A DNA stretch of 64,000 bases from Stutzerimonas stutzeri (GCF_002909485.1 NZ_PPXG01000003.1:1-64000), one strand, 5' to 3'; shown: positions 16,991-26,501, counted from the first letter of the stretch. The notes: generated by a model from the sequence alone, not told the origin. Translations and numbers: made by a program.

Positions 16991-17309
16991 ACGCGTCGGT
17001 CGCAGGATGACTACCTGTTTCCGGCGCTTCGCTGCAGATTGCGTCCTGTTTGGCTCTGCGTGCGCCCGAATTGTGTGTGTCGGACACGCGGCGCGTCTGC
17101 ATCATGAATGACGCACCATTGACGCGATATTCGTCAGCGGTGCCAAGCGCCTCCGACCTTGGTGCCGAATTAAGTCGTCATGCAGGAAAAACGCGCGCAC
17201 GTTGAAATGTCATCCAATCCTTGTAGTCCAACTAGGCTGGTTAGACCCGATTGGAGTGTTTCGAACGCGGTGACGTCGGGTCGCTGCGTATCGCTGGTGG
17301 AGCTGCACG
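16991..17309. other. Rest of pntAA-gspE intergenic region
   Basis: About 320 bp with no coding sequence I can support. It should hold the gspE promoter (rightward); I do not see a consensus sigma54 or clear sigma70 site that I would commit to. Confidence 0.5.
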
Positions 17310-18824
17310 ATGCCCGAACTCGATGTAAACGAAGTCACGACGCTGCTCGAACAGCCGGCCCAGCGGCGTCTGCCGTTCGCCTTCGCGCGGCGACATGGCG
17401 TGATTCTGCTGGAGCGTGGCGGCGAGATGCGCCTGGGCCTGCGCGAGGGCGCCGCGCTGACGGCGGTGCAGGAGGCGCAGCGGGTGGTTGGCATGCGCCT
17501 GGCGATGCAGTGGCTGCCCCAGGCGGATTTCGATCAGGCGCTCGGTGCGGCCTATCAGCACGACTCTTCCGCGGCGATGTTGATGGTCGAGGGGCTGGGC
17601 AATGATCTCGATCTGGCCAGCTTGGCCGACCAGATACAGGAAACCGAAGACCTGCTGGAGCAGGAGGACGATGCGCCGATCATCCGGCTGATCAACGCCA
17701 TTCTCGGCGAAGCGATCAACGAGAACGCCTCGGATATCCATATCGAAACCTTCGAGAAGCGCCTGGTTATCCGCTTCCGCGTCGATGGCATCCTCCGTGA
17801 AGTGGTGCAGCCCAAGCGCGAGCTGGCGGCGCTGCTGGTGTCTCGGATCAAGGTCATGGCCAAGCTGGACATCGCCGAGAAGCGCATTCCGCAGGATGGG
17901 CGCATCTCACTGCGGGTCGGCGGGCGTGAGGTCGACATTCGCGTCTCCACGCTGCCTTCGGCCAATGGTGAGCGGGTGGTGTTGCGTCTGCTCGACAAGC
18001 AGGCCGGGCGGCTGACTCTGAAGCATCTGGGCATGAACGAGCATGACCGCGAGCAGCTGGAGCATGCGGTGCGCAAGCCCCACGGCATCATTCTGGTCAC
18101 CGGGCCCACCGGCTCGGGCAAGACCACCACGCTCTACGCGGCGTTGACCACCCTCAACGACCGTACGCGCAATATCCTCACCGTCGAGGATCCCATCGAA
18201 TATCACCTCGAAGGCATTGGCCAGACCCAGGTCAACACCAAGGTCGACATGACCTTTGCCCGCGGCTTGCGTGCGATTTTGCGCCAGGACCCGGACGTGG
18301 TGATGGTCGGCGAGATCCGCGACCAGGAGACCGCGGACATGGCGGTGCAGGCCTCTCTGACCGGCCACCTGGTGCTCTCGACGCTGCACACCAACAGTGC
18401 CATCGGCGCCGTCACGCGTCTGGTCGACATGGGCGTGGAGCCGTTTCTGATTTCCTCCTCGCTGCTCGGCGTACTGGCCCAGCGCCTCGTGCGGGTGTTG
18501 TGCAATGACTGCAAGCGCGCCTATGTCGCCGATACCGCCGAGTGTGCGCTGCTGGGTGTGAGTCCCGACAATGCGCCGACGCTGTATCACGCCGAAGGCT
18601 GCGAGCAGTGTCGCGGGCTGGGGTACCGCGGGCGTACCGGCATCTACGAACTGGTGCTGTTCGACGATGCCCTGCGCACCATGGTCCACACCCGCGCCAG
18701 TGAGCAGGACATGCTGCGTCACGCTCGGGTCTTGGGCTCGAGCATTCGCGACGACGGCCTACGCAAGGTGCGCGAAGGCGTGACCACCATTGAGGAAGTG
18801 CTACGGGTGACGCGTGAGGAGTGA
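17310..18824 (+). CDS. gspE: Type II secretion ATPase GspE
   Basis: A 504-residue cytosolic ATPase. It has the N1 domain, then Walker [16 protein letters not shown] (about 263), the Asp box [19 protein letters not shown], Walker [22 protein letters not shown], His box [18 protein letters not shown], and a zinc tetra-Cys module (CNDCKRAY and [12 protein letters not shown]). It powers pseudopilus assembly at the inner membrane with GspF and GspL. It is separated from gspF by 156 bp containing a REP sequence, unlike the tight spacing elsewhere in the operon. Confidence 0.95.
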   Translation: MPELDVNEVTTLLEQPAQRRLPFAFARRHGVILLERGGEMRLGLREGAALTAVQEAQRVVGMRLAMQWLPQADFDQALGAAYQHDSSAAMLMVEGLGNDLDLASLADQIQETEDLLEQEDDAPIIRLINAILGEAINENASDIHIETFEKRLVIRFRVDGILREVVQPKRELAALLVSRIKVMAKLDIAEKRIPQDGRISLRVGGREVDIRVSTLPSANGERVVLRLLDKQAGRLTLKHLGMNEHDREQLEHAVRKPHGIILVTGPTGSGKTTTLYAALTTLNDRTRNILTVEDPIEYHLEGIGQTQVNTKVDMTFARGLRAILRQDPDVVMVGEIRDQETADMAVQASLTGHLVLSTLHTNSAIGAVTRLVDMGVEPFLISSSLLGVLAQRLVRVLCNDCKRAYVADTAECALLGVSPDNAPTLYHAEGCEQCRGLGYRGRTGIYELVLFDDALRTMVHTRASEQDMLRHARVLGSSIRDDGLRKVREGVTTIEEVLRVTREE

Positions 18825-18903
18825 AGGGATGAGGTTGTTTTCGGCTCGCCTGGAGCGGCATTTGCAGCTTGACCGCAGTGGCGCGATCACGCCTTTCACG
18901 GGC

Positions 18904-18957
18904 AAGGCCGCTCCCACGGCCGCGCGCTGCCCATGTAGGAGCGGTCTCGACCGCGAA
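18904..18957. repeat. REP (repetitive extragenic palindrome) pair
   Basis: GGCCGCTCCCAC (18906-18917) and GTAGGAGCGGTC (18935-18946) are inverted copies of the Pseudomonas-type REP core, each followed by its own small hairpin (e.g. GCGGTCTCGACCGC). The pair lies in the gap between gspE and gspF and could form a stable RNA stem affecting downstream expression. Confidence 0.75.
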
Positions 18958-18980
18958 GCGCCAGCGCTGGAGCTAGCCTG

Positions 18981-20195
18981 ATGGCCGCTTTCGAATACCT
19001 CGCACTCGACCCGCGCGGTCGCGAGCAGAAGGGCCTGATCGAGGCGGACAGCCCGCGCCAGGCACGTCAGCTGCTGCGCGAAAAGCAGTGGGCGCCGCTG
19101 GAGGTGAAGCAGGCCAAGTCCAAAGAAGATGTCAGTCGTGGCGGATTCAACTTCGGCCGAGCCCTGTCGGCGCGGGATCTGGCGCTGGTCACCCGGCAGC
19201 TGGCGACGCTGGTCCAGGCCGCGCTGCCCATCGAGGAAGCCCTGCGTGCCGCAGCGGCGCAATCCACTTCGGCGAAGATCAAGTCGATGCTGCTGGCGGT
19301 GCGCGCACGGGTGATGGAAGGCCACAGCCTGGCTGCGGCGCTGCGCGAATATCCGTCGGCCTTTCCCGAGCTGTACCGAGCCACGGTAGCGGCGGGGGAG
19401 CATGCCGGTCATCTGGGGCTGGTGCTCGACCAGCTCGCCGACTACACCGACCAGCGTCAGCAGTCGCGGCAGAAGATCCAGCTGGCGCTGCTCTATCCGG
19501 TGATCCTGATGGTCGCCTCGCTGGCCATCGTCGTGCTGCTGCTCGGCTACGTGGTGCCGGACGTGGTCAAGGTGTTCGTCAACACCGGACAGGAACTGCC
19601 GGCGCTGACCCGCGGGCTGATCGCAACCAGCGACGTGGTGAAGAACTGGGGCTGGCTGATCGTGCTCGGCATCATCGCCGCGTCACTGGCCATGCGTGCG
19701 GCGTTGCGCGATCCGGCGCTGCGCCTGCGTTGGCACGCGTTCATCCTGCGGGTGCCGCTGATCGGTCGGCTGAGCAGGGCGACCAACACCGCGCGCTTCG
19801 CCTCGACCCTGGCGATCCTGACCAAGAGCGGCGTGCCGCTGGTGGAGGCGCTGTCCATTGCTGCCGCGGTGATCGCCAACCTGCGCATTCGCGAGCGGGT
19901 GGTCGAGGCGGCGCAGAAGGTTCGCGAAGGCAGCAGCCTGACCCGCGCGCTGGATGCCACCGGCGAATTCCCGCCGATGATGCTGCATATGATCGCCAGC
20001 GGTGAGAAATCCGGTGAACTGGACCAGATGCTGGCGCGTACCGCACGCAATCAGGAGAACGACCTCGCTGCCCAGGTGTCTTTGCTGGTCGGCCTGTTCG
20101 AACCGTTCATGCTGGTGTTCATGGGGGCTGTGGTGCTGGTCATCGTGCTGGCGATCCTGATGCCGATCCTTTCTCTCAACCAACTGGTGGGGTAA
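18981..20195 (+). CDS. gspF: Type II secretion inner-membrane platform protein GspF
   Basis: A 404-residue protein with two T2SSF domains (FEYLALDPRGREQKGLIEAD at the start; ARDLALVTRQLATLVQAALP; second copy ATNTARFASTLAILTKSGVPL) and three long membrane segments, the last being MLVFMGAVVLVIVLAILMPIL. It anchors GspE and the pseudopilus base. Length is standard. gspG follows after 5 bp. Confidence 0.95.
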   Translation: MAAFEYLALDPRGREQKGLIEADSPRQARQLLREKQWAPLEVKQAKSKEDVSRGGFNFGRALSARDLALVTRQLATLVQAALPIEEALRAAAAQSTSAKIKSMLLAVRARVMEGHSLAAALREYPSAFPELYRATVAAGEHAGHLGLVLDQLADYTDQRQQSRQKIQLALLYPVILMVASLAIVVLLLGYVVPDVVKVFVNTGQELPALTRGLIATSDVVKNWGWLIVLGIIAASLAMRAALRDPALRLRWHAFILRVPLIGRLSRATNTARFASTLAILTKSGVPLVEALSIAAAVIANLRIRERVVEAAQKVREGSSLTRALDATGEFPPMMLHMIASGEKSGELDQMLARTARNQENDLAAQVSLLVGLFEPFMLVFMGAVVLVIVLAILMPILSLNQLVG

Positions 20196-20200
20196 TAACA

Positions 20201-20635
20201 ATGAAGTTGCAACGACGCACGCAAGGGGGCTTCACCCTCATCGAAATCATGGTGGTGGTGGTCATCCTCGGCATCCTTGCCGCGCTGGTGGTGCCGCAGG
20301 TGATGAGCCGGCCGGATCAGGCCAAGGTCACCGTGGCCAAGGGCGACATCAAGGCGATCGCCGCCGCGCTGGACATGTACAAGCTGGATAATTTCGCCTA
20401 CCCGAGCACCCAGCAGGGGCTCGATGCACTGGTGAAGAAGCCCTCCGGCAACCCGCAACCGAAGAACTGGAACCGCGATGGCTACCTCAAGCGCCTGCCC
20501 AAGGACCCATGGGGCAACGACTACCAGTACCTGTCACCGGGAACGCAGAGCCAGTTCGACCTGTATTCCTACGGTGCCGACGGCAAGCCCGGGGGTAGCG
20601 ACCTCAATGCCGACATCGGCAACTGGGACCTGTAA
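20201..20635 (+). CDS. gspG: Major pseudopilin GspG
   Basis: A 144-residue type II pseudopilin. The prepilin site is QGG|FTLIEIMVVVVILGIL with Glu at +5. The calcium-binding C-terminal region WGNDYQYLSPG and the ending GSDLNADIGNWDL are diagnostic. It polymerises into the pseudopilus that pushes substrates through the outer-membrane secretin. Confidence 0.95.
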   Translation: MKLQRRTQGGFTLIEIMVVVVILGILAALVVPQVMSRPDQAKVTVAKGDIKAIAAALDMYKLDNFAYPSTQQGLDALVKKPSGNPQPKNWNRDGYLKRLPKDPWGNDYQYLSPGTQSQFDLYSYGADGKPGGSDLNADIGNWDL

Positions 20636-20638
20636 ACG

Positions 20639-21208
20639 ATGCGGCGCCGCGCCCGCGCCTTCACGCTGATCGAGCTGCTGGTGGTCATCGTCCTGCTGGG
20701 CATTCTGGTCAGCGTGGCGGTGCTCAGTGTCGGCGGTTCGAGCACCTCGCGCGAGCTGCGTGACGAGGCGCGCCGCCTGGCTGCACTGATCGGCGTGCTC
20801 AGCGACGAGGCGGTGCTCGACAGTCGCGAATACGGCCTGCTGGTAAACAGCGAAGGCTACCGGGTGCTGCGCTACGACGAGACGGCCACGCGCTGGCTGG
20901 AGGTTGATCGGCGCAAGCTGCACAAAGTACCGGAGTGGATGCGCCTGGACCTGGAACTGGATGGCACGCCGCTGGAACTGGTGGCCCCGCAAAAGCGTGA
21001 GGACGACCGCGCCGGATTGTCCCGCGGTGGCGAGCGAACAACTCGGAGCGCACCGCGGCTGGAGCCACAGCTGCTGATCCTTTCCAGCGGCGAGCTTTCG
21101 CCGTTCAGCCTGCGCCTGTCCGAACGCCAGCAGCGCGGCGGTGGCTGGCTGGTCACCAGCGACGGCTTTCGTCTGCCTGAGGCGAAAGTCATCGAGGATA
21201 GGCGATGA
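20639..21208 (+). CDS. gspH: Minor pseudopilin GspH
   Basis: A 189-residue minor pseudopilin. The N-terminal prepilin segment is RRRARA|FTLIELLVVIVLLGILVS; the residue at -1 is Ala rather than the usual Gly. The GspH-type body follows, with LSDEAVLDSREYGLLVN. It joins GspI-J-K at the pilus tip. The stop overlaps the gspI start by four bases. Confidence 0.9.
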   Translation: MRRRARAFTLIELLVVIVLLGILVSVAVLSVGGSSTSRELRDEARRLAALIGVLSDEAVLDSREYGLLVNSEGYRVLRYDETATRWLEVDRRKLHKVPEWMRLDLELDGTPLELVAPQKREDDRAGLSRGGERTTRSAPRLEPQLLILSSGELSPFSLRLSERQQRGGGWLVTSDGFRLPEAKVIEDRR

Positions 21209-21621
21209 GCAGACGCTCGGCCAAGGTCGGCCGTGGCTTCACGCTGCTCGAAGTGCTGGTGGCACTGGCAATCTTCGCCGCCGTTTCGGCAGTGGTACTT
21301 ACCGCTGCCGGACGCAGCCTGACCAACGCCGCGCGCCTGGAAGAGCTGACCCTGGCCGGCTGGATCGCCGACAACCGCATCAGCGAACTGCAGCTGCAGC
21401 AGATTCCCCCTGCCATAGGCCGCGCAACCCAGGAGCTGGATTACGGCGGCCGCCAGTGGCAAACCCTCAGCGAAATAGAGACCAGCGCCGACCCCGGCCT
21501 GCTGCGGGTGACCGTTTGGGTTGCGCTGCAGACGCCGCGCGGGCGCAGCGGATCGCTGCAAGAGCGTGCCGTGACCAGTCTTACCGGCTTCATTGCGGTC
21601 GGCCCCGGAGTCACGCAGTGA
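21205..21621 (+). CDS. gspI: Minor pseudopilin GspI
   Basis: A 138-residue minor pseudopilin with prepilin site GRG|FTLLEVLVALAIFAAVSAV and the family motif WIADNRISELQLQ. It nucleates the tip complex. ATGA coupling to gspH and TGATG coupling to gspJ. Confidence 0.92.
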   Translation: MSRRSAKVGRGFTLLEVLVALAIFAAVSAVVLTAAGRSLTNAARLEELTLAGWIADNRISELQLQQIPPAIGRATQELDYGGRQWQTLSEIETSADPGLLRVTVWVALQTPRGRSGSLQERAVTSLTGFIAVGPGVTQ

Positions 21622-22334
21622 TGGCCGCGCGCGCAGGCGCCAGCGCTGGCTTCACCCTGCTTGAACTGCTGATCGCCATCGCTCTGTTCGCACTGCTCGG
21701 GCTGGGCACCTACCGCATGCTAGAAGCGGTGCTACGCAGCGACGAGGCGGTGCGCGCCCAGGAATTACAACTGCGCGAACTGAGCCGTGCCGTGTGGGCC
21801 TTCGAACGCGACCTGCAGCAGGTGATCGGCCGGCCGATTCGTGATGGCTTCGGCGACGAGCGCAACGCCTTCATTGGCCAGCTCAGCGGCGAGGATGGCG
21901 CACCGGTGCTGGAGCTGACCCGCGCCGGCTGGCGTAATCCCACCGGGCTGCGCCGTTCGAATCTGCAACGAGTGCGCTGGCGCCTGGCCGGACAGAATCT
22001 CGAACGCGTCTACTGGGTGGTGCTGGACCGCGACGTCGACAGTGAGCCGCGCGTGCAGCGCGTGTTGGAGAACGTGCAGGGGCTGCAGCTGCGCTATCTG
22101 GACGAGGAGGCGGTGTGGCACGAGGAATGGCCGCCATTCGACTTCGGTCGCGGCAGTCCGGAGGATGCAGCGGAGCGCCTGCCGGTCGGCCTGGAACTAA
22201 GCCTCGAACACGCACGCTACGGTCGGATTACGCGCCTGCTGCGGCTGCCGGATGCCGCCGAGCCCGCGACGCAGCAGGCATTGCCCGGCGCCGAGGGCGT
22301 GCCCGAGCCGTTCGAAGGGGAGATGCCGCAATGA
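21621..22334 (+). CDS. gspJ: Minor pseudopilin GspJ
   Basis: A 237-residue minor pseudopilin: prepilin site ASAG|FTLLELLIAIALFALLG and the GspJ pattern REL..AVWAFERDLQQVIGRPIRD. ATG at 21621 overlaps the gspI stop; longer in-frame starts lie inside gspH-gspI. Ends in ATGA with gspK. Confidence 0.92.
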   Translation: MAARAGASAGFTLLELLIAIALFALLGLGTYRMLEAVLRSDEAVRAQELQLRELSRAVWAFERDLQQVIGRPIRDGFGDERNAFIGQLSGEDGAPVLELTRAGWRNPTGLRRSNLQRVRWRLAGQNLERVYWVVLDRDVDSEPRVQRVLENVQGLQLRYLDEEAVWHEEWPPFDFGRGSPEDAAERLPVGLELSLEHARYGRITRLLRLPDAAEPATQQALPGAEGVPEPFEGEMPQ

Positions 22335-23305
22335 GGCGCGAGCGCGGAGTCGCCTTGATTACCGTGCTGCTGGTGGTGGCCATCGTTACCGTCGTCAGCG
22401 CGACGATGGTGGCGCGCCAGCAGCTCAGCATTCGCGCCAGCAGCAATCAGATGCAGGCGCGCCAGGCCTGGCACTACGCTCTGGGTGGCGAGGCGCTGGC
22501 GCGGGCCATGCTTGCCCGCGACCTGCGGGCCGGCGCCAATGGCGAGACGGGGAACGCGGTCGATCACCTGCTTGAGCCCTGGGCGCAACCGCTACCCGCC
22601 TTCGAGATCGATCAGGGTGAAATCCTGGTGCGTATCGAGGACCTGGCCGGGCGCTTCAATCTCAACGACCTGCTGCGTGACCAGCAACCCAATGCGGCTG
22701 CGGTCGAGCAGTTCCGCCGTCTGCTGCTACGCCTGCATATCGTCGCGCCCTACGCTGAGCGCCTGCTCGACTGGATCGACCCGGACCAGCAGCCGAGCGG
22801 CGAATATGGCGCCGAAGACAATGCATACCTCGCCCTCGACCCGCCGTATCGCAATGCCGGACGCCGGCTGTACGACCTGTCAGAGCTGCGCCTGCTGCTG
22901 GACATGCGCGAGGAGGACTTCCAGCGACTGGCTCCCTATGTAGCAGCGTTGCCGCCGGGCGTGCCGCTGAACGTCAACACGGCGAGCGCAATGGTGCTCT
23001 CAAGCCTGAGCGACAACCTCAGCCTCGGTGCTGCCGAGTCGCTGGTCGAGCTGCGCCGTGCCGCGCCGTTTCGCAACAGCGCGGCATTCCTCGCGCAGCC
23101 GGCCATGGCCGGAACTACGCTGCAGGGCACTGCGCTGGCGGTTGGCAGTCAATTCTTCCAGGCCACCAGTGAAGTGCGCGTGGGTGATCGCCGGCTGGCA
23201 CTGGTCAGCTTGCTGCAACGCGAGCAGGACGGCAGCGTGCGCGTGCTCGCGCGAAATCTTGGCCAGCCTGCCCGGCTGGCCCGCTCATCCGACGGAGAAC
23301 GCTAG
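22331..23305 (+). CDS. gspK: Minor pseudopilin GspK
   Basis: A 324-residue minor pseudopilin with RRERG|VALITVLLVVAIVTVVSA, lacking Glu5 as is normal for GspK. The large inserted domain contains DLAGRFNLNDLL, LLDWIDPDQQPSGEYGAED and VPLNVNTASAMVLSSL, all characteristic. It caps the pseudopilus. Confidence 0.95.
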   Translation: MRRERGVALITVLLVVAIVTVVSATMVARQQLSIRASSNQMQARQAWHYALGGEALARAMLARDLRAGANGETGNAVDHLLEPWAQPLPAFEIDQGEILVRIEDLAGRFNLNDLLRDQQPNAAAVEQFRRLLLRLHIVAPYAERLLDWIDPDQQPSGEYGAEDNAYLALDPPYRNAGRRLYDLSELRLLLDMREEDFQRLAPYVAALPPGVPLNVNTASAMVLSSLSDNLSLGAAESLVELRRAAPFRNSAAFLAQPAMAGTTLQGTALAVGSQFFQATSEVRVGDRRLALVSLLQREQDGSVRVLARNLGQPARLARSSDGER

Positions 23306-23308
23306 ATC

Positions 23309-24442
23309 ATGGATTGCCTTTTTCTGCCCGCCGACAGCCCTGTCAGCCTTGCTGCCGATATGCGCGTCTATTGGCTGCCCAAGGACGGCCCAGGCCGCTG
23401 GCAGCCCCTGGCCGATTGCACTGGCGGCAGCGGCGCGGTCAGCCTGATCCTGCCGGCAGAAGTCTGCAGCTTCTTCGCCGTTACTCTGCCAACGCGCAAG
23501 GCGCGCTGGATTCAGCAAGCGCTGGCCTATGCCGCCGAGGAGCTGCTCGCCGAGAACGTTGACGATCTGCATCTGGCTTTGGGCGAGGCGCTGCCGGACG
23601 GCCGTCTGCGGGTAGTGGCGATCCGCCGCCAGCTGTTAGCCGGCTGGCTGGGGCAGTTGCGCGAAATGGGCCTGCTGATCGTCGCGATCCACGTCGATGC
23701 CGACCTGCTGCCTCGCGAGGCAACGCAGTTGCTGTTCATCGGCGAGCGTGGCCTGCTCGGTGGCGTTGGCGAAACGCGACTGGCCTTCGCCACTCAGGAT
23801 TGGCCGCAGCTTTCCGGCCTTTGCCCGGCGCCCTGGCATGCCCAAGGCAGCACGACCGAGCCGCCAGTGCCGTTGGACGGCTACCGACAAGTGGACGACC
23901 CCTACGGCTTTCTCGTCGCTCAGCGCGTGGCCGCGATCAATCTCGCCCAGGGAGATTTCGCCGTAGAGGTCGGCAACACTGGCCTCGGCTACTGGAAGCC
24001 GCTGTTTGCGGTCGTCGGGCTGATCCTTGTGGTGCAGCTGGGTTTCAACCTGGGCCAGGCCTGGTATTTCCAGCGCCAGGGCGATGCCTATGCCGACGCC
24101 AGCCTGGCCCTGTATCGCGAGCTGTTCCCCGAGGATGTCCGCATCGTCAACATGCGAGCGCAGTTCGACGATCATCTGGCTCAGGGCCGAGGCGGACAGG
24201 CCGGCTTTCTGCGCCTGCTCGACCATGCTGCCGCAGCGCTGGAGGACGGCATTCCGGTAACCATCGGCCAGCTTGATTACAACCAGGATCGCGGCGACTT
24301 GGCGCTGCAGGTACAGGCAATGGATTTCGCGACCTTGGAAACGCTGCGTCGTCGGCTGGGTGAAGCCGGCCAGAACGTGCAGTTGGGTTCGGCCAGTCGC
24401 GAAGGTGACGGTGTCAGCGCCCGCGTGGTCATTGGAGGCTGA
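23309..24442 (+). CDS. gspL: Type II secretion protein GspL
   Basis: A 377-residue bitopic protein. The cytosolic actin-like domain occupies about residues 1-225 (LPTRKARWIQQALAYAAEEL near 55), a single membrane helix follows (LFAVVGLILVVQLGFNLGQAW), then a ferredoxin-like periplasmic domain. It recruits GspE and pairs with GspM. The stop overlaps the gspM ATG. Confidence 0.9.
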   Translation: MDCLFLPADSPVSLAADMRVYWLPKDGPGRWQPLADCTGGSGAVSLILPAEVCSFFAVTLPTRKARWIQQALAYAAEELLAENVDDLHLALGEALPDGRLRVVAIRRQLLAGWLGQLREMGLLIVAIHVDADLLPREATQLLFIGERGLLGGVGETRLAFATQDWPQLSGLCPAPWHAQGSTTEPPVPLDGYRQVDDPYGFLVAQRVAAINLAQGDFAVEVGNTGLGYWKPLFAVVGLILVVQLGFNLGQAWYFQRQGDAYADASLALYRELFPEDVRIVNMRAQFDDHLAQGRGGQAGFLRLLDHAAAALEDGIPVTIGQLDYNQDRGDLALQVQAMDFATLETLRRRLGEAGQNVQLGSASREGDGVSARVVIGG

Positions 24443-24957
24443 TGATGAATCTCAAGCAACAACTGGCCGTGCGCCTTGCCGACTCTCCGCTTTGGCAGCG
24501 CTGGCAACGCCTGGCGCCCCGTGAACGCGCCTTGCTGAGCCTACTCGGCGCCTTCCTGATCGCGGTGCTGTTCTATATCTGGCTGTGGCTGCCGGCGCAG
24601 CGCCAGGCAGCCGATGCGCGTGAGTACTATCAGGCGCAGCGCGAGCTGTATGCCTACATGGAGCAGAACACTGAGCTGGCGCGGCAGATGGAACGCAGCA
24701 ATCAGGTCGAGCTGGCGCCGGAGCAACTGCAGGGGGTGATCACCGAGAGTGCGCAGCAGGGCAATCTGCTGATCGAGAGCTTCGACAATGGCAGCGACGG
24801 CAGTTTGCAGGTGAGCCTGCCCGGCGCCTCTTACGCACTGCTGCTGCGTTGGTTCGATACGCTGCAGGGGCAGGGCGTAAGCGTCGCCGACGTCAGCCTG
24901 GAGCGCGCCGGTGAAGGTCTGGTGAATGCGCGAGTGAGCTTCCGTGCCGGAGGTTAA
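24442..24957 (+). CDS. gspM: Type II secretion protein GspM
   Basis: A 171-residue protein with one N-terminal membrane helix (LLSLLGAFLIAVLFYIWLWLP) and a small periplasmic ferredoxin-like domain ending in ARVSFRAGG. It stabilises GspL. A GGAGG site precedes two adjacent ATGs at 24442 and 24445. It is the last gene of this operon; no gspN, gspC or gspD follows. Confidence 0.9.
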   Translation: MMNLKQQLAVRLADSPLWQRWQRLAPRERALLSLLGAFLIAVLFYIWLWLPAQRQAADAREYYQAQRELYAYMEQNTELARQMERSNQVELAPEQLQGVITESAQQGNLLIESFDNGSDGSLQVSLPGASYALLLRWFDTLQGQGVSVADVSLERAGEGLVNARVSFRAGG

Positions 24958-24976
24958 TGGCACCTCGGAGCGTTTC

Positions 24977-25016
24977 CGCCGTCGGGTCGGCGCTCTCCAG
25001 CGCAGACCCGGCGGCG
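24977..25016. terminator. GC-rich hairpin between convergent gspM and YbaK-HDOD gene
   Basis: CGCCGTCGGGTC (24977-24988) pairs with GACCCGGCGGCG (25005-25016) with one G-T pair and a 16-base loop. There is no T-run, so it may act as a barrier rather than a classical terminator. Confidence 0.4.
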
Positions 25017-25022
25017 TGGCTA

Positions 25023-26426
25023 TCAGTGTGGCTGGTTGAATTGCATCGCCAATGCACGCAATGCGGCCTCGGCGGCAAGCACCTTGGAGATCGCATCATC
25101 GGCTTTTTCTCGGGTGATACCGAGTCGATCGAACAGTTGCTGCGGCACATCAATGACCGGCTCGCCGCCGATGCCACGGCTGCGCAACAGGCGCACGGCC
25201 AGACAGACCAAGTTCGGGTAAGCGGAGTGCTCGCCTGCGTAGCTCGGATCGCTCTGAAAGCGCAGGGCGGCGGCGAGTTCTTCCGGCATTCCCCACAGGC
25301 GCATCAGCCACGCGCCGATCTGCTCACGGGTGATGCCCAGCAGGTGCTGCTCGACATGGCTGTGCGAAAGATGCGGATTGGCTTCCAAATGCCGACAGAT
25401 GAGCGAGAAATGCGGCGGGAAGACGTGGGCCAGCACCAGATAGCCGAAGCTGTGCAGCAGCCCGGCGAGGTAGCTAAGGCCGGGCTCCGGGCGCTGCTCT
25501 CGGGGAATGGCACGGGTCAGCCCTTCGATCACGGCGGCGGTGTAGATTGCCTGCTGCCAATAAGGTGTCGCGTCCTGCGGCTTGTCATTGGGCAAACTCA
25601 GCGTCTTGCCCAGCGCGAGACCCAGCGCAAGGTTGATGACAAGATCGAAGCCCAGCACGCGAACGATGGCGTCTTCTACCGAGCGAATGCGTCCTGGCGC
25701 AGCGTAATAGGGTGAAGCTGCCCAGCTGATTACCTGCGCCGCCAGGGCAGGATCGGTTTCCACCACACCGGTGATGTCGTCGACGGTTGCGTCGGGATTG
25801 ACCCGCAGCTTGATGATCTTCTGCGCCGTGTGCGGCAGTGGCGGTATTTCGATGGTTTCTTCCAGGCGCTTCTGGATGCGTCGTGCCGTGAAGCTCTGCA
25901 CCGCTAGGCTGATCTCCTTGCGGTCGTCATCCGGACGGTCCAGGTTCGGCTGGATGCTGCTCAGCGGTACTGCGAAGCTACCGGCCGTGGCCTTGCTCAG
26001 CATGCGCTTGAAGTCGCCACTGCTTACCTCTACCAGCAACCCGGGTTGGCCGGACTCGACCAGCAATCGCGGTTGTTGCAGCAGACGCTCTTCGTACAGG
26101 CAGGGTGAACTGGTCAACGGCGGCAGGCCGGGCAGACGGCTCAGCTGATGCTTGCCGAGCATTCGTGCCAGTCGCTCCGGCTTCACCGCAGCCAGCTCGC
26201 GGCCGGTGAGTTCGGCCAAGCGCGCGAGGTCGAGCAGATGGTCCTGGGGGAATAGCAGCAGCATGGCACCGATGCTGTCGTCCAACAGCACTGCCTGAAC
26301 CCGCTGGGCGGCGGGGAAGTTGGGCCGATCGCGCTGGATCTGGTAGCTCACACCGAGGTCTTTCAACAACTTGGTGATTAGCAGAGGCAGTTCGGAGCAG
26401 CTTTCGGTGTCGACAGCAGAATTCAT
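25023..26426 (-). CDS. YbaK-like deacylase domain fused to HDOD domain
   Basis: A 467-residue two-domain protein. Residues about 15-150 resemble YbaK/ProX aminoacyl-tRNA deacylase domains (LLKDLGVSYQIQ...AAQRVQAVLLDD...MLLLFPQDHLLDLARL). Residues about 190-400 form an HDOD domain (LPHTAQKIIKLRVNPDATVDD...ETDPALAAQVISWAAS...AGLLHSFGYLVLAHVFP). HDOD proteins act in signalling without HD hydrolase activity. The same combination sits next to recG-oxyR in other Pseudomonas. Whether the deacylase part is active cannot be told from sequence. Confidence 0.8.
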   Translation of the reverse strand: MNSAVDTESCSELPLLITKLLKDLGVSYQIQRDRPNFPAAQRVQAVLLDDSIGAMLLLFPQDHLLDLARLAELTGRELAAVKPERLARMLGKHQLSRLPGLPPLTSSPCLYEERLLQQPRLLVESGQPGLLVEVSSGDFKRMLSKATAGSFAVPLSSIQPNLDRPDDDRKEISLAVQSFTARRIQKRLEETIEIPPLPHTAQKIIKLRVNPDATVDDITGVVETDPALAAQVISWAASPYYAAPGRIRSVEDAIVRVLGFDLVINLALGLALGKTLSLPNDKPQDATPYWQQAIYTAAVIEGLTRAIPREQRPEPGLSYLAGLLHSFGYLVLAHVFPPHFSLICRHLEANPHLSHSHVEQHLLGITREQIGAWLMRLWGMPEELAAALRFQSDPSYAGEHSAYPNLVCLAVRLLRSRGIGGEPVIDVPQQLFDRLGITREKADDAISKVLAAEAALRALAMQFNQPH

Positions 26427-26501
26427 ATGCGGACCCGTTGTAATGACCTGCCCGAGTATAGCGAAGGCGTCAGGCGTGGACGTTGTGGCGACGAATGGTT
26501 G

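Noticed and set aside
18829-18983. A 51-codon frame from ATG 18829 ending on the gspF start
   Set aside because: It spans the REP pair and has no family resemblance or signal; the coupling to gspF is probably chance.
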